Positions 6,108 to 8,277 of a stretch of DNA of 8,277 bases are shown here, one piece after another. The stretch lies in the NCBI GenBank assembly GCA_021819025.1, contig JAKASN010000059.1, forward strand, positions 1-8,277. The letters are read 5' to 3'. The stretch's first letter is position 1. Every line of letters starts with the position of its first letter. The translations under genes and the position numbers were made by a program. The notes below the pieces were generated by a model, which saw only the letters and a program-made list of their open reading frames with translations, was not told the origin of the DNA and did no database searches. This DNA is from Actinomycetes bacterium (lineage in GTDB: Bacteria; Actinomycetota; Acidimicrobiia; Acidimicrobiales; Acidimicrobiaceae).

Positions 6108-6695
6108 TCAAGAAAAAGACTCTATCAGGAGGCGTATCGTTAGCAGTGCGTTATTTGAGGCACCAGTGCTACCCAAGCTAGGTACCGAGTCGTTGGCGAT
6201 CGTGGCACTGAGTTCCCAAAAGTTACCGTCACTGCCACCCTTTTCGCAGTAGTAGACCACCTTTGAGGCAGCGGTCGTGACTTGACGCACTTTCCAGCCA
6301 AAGTGCTTAAAGGTGGCGACTTCGAATTCCGCGAGCTTCGAGCGCTCTATTGCGATGGCGAAGGAGACCGAACGATCGAAGGGACCATTGTGGTTATCCA
6401 AGTTTTCCCGGCCCACCACAGTAGAGTGAACCGGGACTACGGTGGCGGCGAGGATATTTGCCGGTATTACCCGGGCTGAGTCGAGAGGTGCGAAGGCCGA
6501 TGCGACCGAGACATAAGGCAGCGGTATGCGGACGCTAGAGTTCGGGGAGGTTCCCACCGGGACCCCGGCAACTGTTCCAACGATGGCAACTGCGAGGATC
6601 GCTCCAAGGATGATGCTGCGTCGCCTCTTGGACATCTTGGGTCGTTTTGCAGGTAACGAGGGCGAAGAGGAGATTTTCGTGTCGTCGTGCATCAC
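6108..6695 (-). CDS. Hypothetical membrane-anchored protein, unrecognised
   Basis: I do not recognise a named family. The 195-residue product begins with a polar stretch, then a basic patch (K17 to R26, including KMSKRRR) and one hydrophobic segment at about 28-48, IILGAILAVAIVGTVAG. That pattern indicates a single N-terminal membrane anchor with the N-terminus inside and about 145 residues outside. The outer part looks like a small alpha/beta domain: FDRSVSFAIAIERSK, then FKHFGWKVRQV (129-139), then VVYYCEKGGSDGNFWELSATI (starting near 146). The GWKV...GSDGxxWE pattern resembles uncharacterised actinobacterial secreted proteins, from memory and unverified. One cysteine (C150) is present. The start is GTG 6695 or the adjacent ATG 6692; neither has a good ribosome site. 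The geranylgeranyl reductase-family gene follows 37 bp downstream, suggesting co-transcription and a possible envelope or quinone-related role. Confidence 0.75.
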   Translation of the reverse strand: MMHDDTKISSSPSLPAKRPKMSKRRRSIILGAILAVAIVGTVAGVPVGTSPNSSVRIPLPYVSVASAFAPLDSARVIPANILAATVVPVHSTVVGRENLDNHNGPFDRSVSFAIAIERSKLAEFEVATFKHFGWKVRQVTTAASKVVYYCEKGGSDGNFWELSATIANDSVPSLGSTGASNNALLTIRLLIESFS

Positions 6696-6862
6696 GATAG
6701 TTCAATACTCACTTTGTTCGCGCATGCGTGCTCGCGCAGATGGGAATTTTGCGCCACTTCCTCAAGCTTACGGCCTAATTCACGATTTGGGTTCAACCTT
6801 GGCTTGCCGGAGTAGCAGGGCACGGCCACTAAATTCTATCTGGCGCATCAAGCTGTCGAAAT
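6696..6862. other. Divergent intergenic region between hypothetical gene and tRNA-Cys
   Basis: This 167-bp region must hold the promoters for the minus-strand gene and the plus-strand tRNA. For the tRNA, TAAATT (6830-6835) is a possible -10 box about 27 bp before the mature 5' end, but no well-spaced -35 is seen. For the minus strand, TATTGA lies 6 nt before the GTG at 6695, a weak leaderless-type -10. Neither is convincing, and no gene is seen here. Confidence 0.3.
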
Positions 6863-6937
6863 GGCGGCGTGGCCGAGTGGTTTAGGCAAGGGCCTGCAAA
6901 GCCCTGTACAGCGGTTCAATTCCGCTCGCCGCCTCCA
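6863..6937 (+). tRNA. tRNA-Cys (anticodon GCA), CCA encoded
   Basis: The cloverleaf folds completely. The acceptor stem GGCGGCG (6863-6869) pairs with CGCCGCC (6927-6933). The D-stem GCC/GGC is at 6872-6874 and 6885-6887, with a GG in the D-loop. The anticodon stem AGGGC/GCCCT (6889-6893, 6901-6905) encloses the loop CTGCAAA, giving anticodon GCA at 6896-6898. The variable loop is 4 nt. The T-stem AGCGG/CCGCT encloses TTCAATT (6915-6921). The discriminator base is T at 6934, which as U73 is the main cysteine identity element and confirms the assignment. CCA at 6935-6937 is encoded. No terminator is evident downstream, and no duplicate of the 3' end that would mark an integration site is visible in the window. 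Confidence 0.97.
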
Positions 6938-7149
6938 GTTTGAGCGCATTCCCTTCCGGTGGTCGCGAGTGGCTAGCTGATTTCCCTTGGAAAGAGTACT
7001 TGTTCGCATGAACAGTGGTCGGTGCGTGCCGCTGGGGCGGGCATGGCGGTGGCACTTCGACAGGAATTTTATGCACCTCGGGACAATCATGGCCTCCGGG
7101 CTGCTATTTTACAACTCACTGGCTGCAACCATGGTGCGGAGGATGACAG
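6938..7149. other. Intergenic region between tRNA-Cys and the debranching enzyme gene
   Basis: These 212 bp contain no credible gene. Small inverted repeats are present: TTTCC/GGAAA (6981-6985, 6989-6993) and TGTTC-GCAT-GAACA (7001-7014). Neither has a T-run, so neither is called a terminator. A consensus-like ribosome binding site, GGAGG, lies at 7138-7142 and is discussed with the downstream gene. No clear promoter was identified. Confidence 0.4.
7138..7142 (+). promoter_or_regulatory. Strong Shine-Dalgarno GGAGG with an unexpected start arrangement
   Basis: GGAGG here is followed by 7 nt and then ATT at 7150, in frame with the debranching enzyme. The nearest canonical start, ATG at 7143, directly abuts GGAGG and encodes only Met-Thr-Asp before TAG in another frame. 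The first canonical in-frame starts of the enzyme (GTG 7216, ATG 7219) have no ribosome site of their own. This site therefore bears on where the enzyme begins. Confidence 0.4.
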
Positions 7150-7218
7150 ATTAGGCCGATTCACAACGATCTCGCGAGCGCGCCTCCCGGGCTTAGCATC
7201 CGTGGCTCTCAACGGGTG

Positions 7219-8277
7219 ATGAAGATTTACGCCCCTGATGCGCGTTCGGTGACCATGGAACTCCGTCTCCCTGAGGAGAGCGAAGCGAACCACATCGAAC
7301 TCACGCGCTTGGGCGACGGGTGGTGGACGAGCCTCTTCAGGGCCGAGCCCCTTACACGGTATGGATTCCGCGTTGATGGCGATTATGACCCCTCTCGTAG
7401 GCTATTTCACAACGCGAGGAAGCTGCTCTTCGATCCGTACGCCCGCAGTTTCACGGGACGTCTTTGCTACGGCGACGTGACACGGATCCATGTCCCCTTC
7501 GACTTCTTTGCTCCCTCAGAATTAGATTCAGCAGGCGCGGTTCCCCTCGGGATAATCCCAAGACCCGTGGCCGAGGGATCGATTCCGAGGCGCACTCAAG
7601 CGGTTCCCTGGGCAGAGAGTGTTCTATACGAGCTTCACGTCAAATCTGCCACGGCGAGAATGGCTTCGGTACCCCGGAAGCTGCGCGGGACCTACCTCGG
7701 GGTGGCCCACGCGAGCTTTATCTCCCACCTCCGAAATTTGGGCGTCACGGCAGTGGAGTTGTTACCGGTACAGTTCTTCGCCGACACCGAAGTCTTGCAT
7801 AATGCCGGGTTGAGCAACTATTGGGGATACAACACGCTGTCCTTCTTTGCTCTTGAGCCGCGCTATGCGACTCGCTACGATTTCGAAGTTGCGCAAGCGG
7901 AATTCGCCGAGATGGTGGATACGCTTCATGCCGCTGAGATCGAGGTGATAATGGATGTGGTGTACAACCACACGGGCGAAGGCGATATCTCCGGCCCGAC
8001 GCTTTCTTATCGGGGCTTGGCCGCGTCGAGTTACTACCTGATGGAGAGCCAGAATCCTCTCCACGTGAACCTCAGCGGTACCGGGAACACCGTGAACTTC
8101 TCAAGCCCGGTGGTGAATAGCTTGACCATCGACTCACTTCGCTATTTTGCCGAGCGTTTTTGCATCGATGGTTTTAGGTTCGACTTGGCCACCACCCTGG
8201 GCCGACTCGATATACCAGTTCTCGGCTATCCCTTCATGAGCGATGGCGGAGTTTTGGCTGCGATCCGCAATGATAGC
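7219..8277 (+). CDS. GlgX-type glycogen debranching enzyme (GH13), N-terminal half; 3' end outside window
   Basis: This enzyme hydrolyses alpha-1,6 branch links in phosphorylase-trimmed glycogen or related alpha-glucans in the cytoplasm. From ATG 7219 the frame is open to the window edge: 353 residues, about half the usual 650-710. The N-terminal carbohydrate-binding beta domain (APDARSVTMEL, GYGFRVDG-like YGFRVDG at 48-54, LLFDPYAR at 69-76) precedes the catalytic barrel. Barrel markers are SVLYELHVKSAT (134-145), LRGTYLGVAH (155-164), GVTAVELLPV (175-184), LSNYWGYNT (198-206), region I DVVYNH (246-251), GPTLSYRG (259-266), and region II GFRFDLA (318-324) with D322 as the predicted nucleophile. 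The general acid lies outside the window. The true start is uncertain: upstream codons 7150-7218 read as a plausible N-terminus (APPGLSIRGSQRV) and may be translated from ATT 7150. The tRNA-Cys lies upstream on the same strand. A TreX-like enzyme is the main alternative. Confidence 0.88.
   Translation, partial: MKIYAPDARSVTMELRLPEESEANHIELTRLGDGWWTSLFRAEPLTRYGFRVDGDYDPSRRLFHNARKLLFDPYARSFTGRLCYGDVTRIHVPFDFFAPSELDSAGAVPLGIIPRPVAEGSIPRRTQAVPWAESVLYELHVKSATARMASVPRKLRGTYLGVAHASFISHLRNLGVTAVELLPVQFFADTEVLHNAGLSNYWGYNTLSFFALEPRYATRYDFEVAQAEFAEMVDTLHAAEIEVIMDVVYNHTGEGDISGPTLSYRGLAASSYYLMESQNPLHVNLSGTGNTVNFSSPVVNSLTIDSLRYFAERFCIDGFRFDLATTLGRLDIPVLGYPFMSDGGVLAAIRNDS

Noticed and set aside
6863..6937. 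tRNA-Cys as an integration site for a mobile element
   Set aside because: No integrase gene and no repeated copy of the tRNA 3' end in the window.
7001..7014. TGTTC-GCAT-GAACA, resembling an SOS/LexA-type box
   Set aside because: The arms are in the opposite order to the actinobacterial GAAC-N4-GTTC box, the match to the proteobacterial CTGT-N8-ACAG form is imperfect, and no damage-response gene follows.
7022..7219. 65-codon plus-strand frame ending TGATG on the debranching enzyme ATG, suggesting translational coupling
   Set aside because: The predicted product shows no recognisable features, no ribosome site precedes it, and its composition looks like spacer; the four-base overlap is probably incidental.

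Overview
The window looks like an ordinary chromosomal stretch from a moderately GC-rich bacterium (GC in the upper 50s % by eye), most plausibly an actinobacterium. That assignment is inference. It rests on the geranylgeranyl-reductase-family flavoprotein (MenJ-like in actinobacteria), the mix of ATG, GTG and TTG starts, one start that looks leaderless, and a GlgX-type debranching enzyme. An acidimicrobial lineage would fit, but nothing seen proves it.

Layout, left to right. (1) Positions 1-561, plus strand: the 3' end of an acetoacetate-CoA ligase gene. (2) 630-2135, minus: a 14-helix drug:H+ antiporter of the DHA2/EmrB-QacA type, convergent with the ligase. (3) 2136-2439: about 300 bp without a gene, holding a conspicuously AT-rich island with a short palindrome, probably the transporter's promoter and operator. 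(4) 2440-3315, minus: a two-domain 3-mercaptopyruvate-type sulfurtransferase that appears to be translated from a leaderless mRNA. (5) 3442-4014, minus: an NADPH-dependent FMN/quinone reductase. (6) 4015-4247: a divergent regulatory region with a perfect 13-bp inverted repeat. (7) 4248-4811, plus: a pyridoxamine 5'-phosphate oxidase-family flavoprotein. Its stop codon overlaps that of (8) 4808-6070, minus: a geranylgeranyl reductase-family FAD oxidoreductase. Upstream of that lies (9) 6108-6695, minus: an unrecognised membrane-anchored protein. (10) 6863-6937, plus: tRNA-Cys(GCA) with encoded CCA. (11) From about 7150 or 7219 to the window end, plus: the N-terminal half of a GlgX-type glycogen debranching enzyme, cut by the window edge.

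The central part (630-4811) groups functions that commonly serve electrophile, quinone and drug stress: efflux pump, sulfurtransferase, quinone reductase and a small flavin-dependent oxidoreductase. The 13-bp repeat between the divergent reductase and PNPOx-family genes is the strongest non-coding signal here and the best candidate for a shared operator. No regulator gene is present in the window. I found no CRISPR array, transposon, phage gene or clearly novel multi-gene system.
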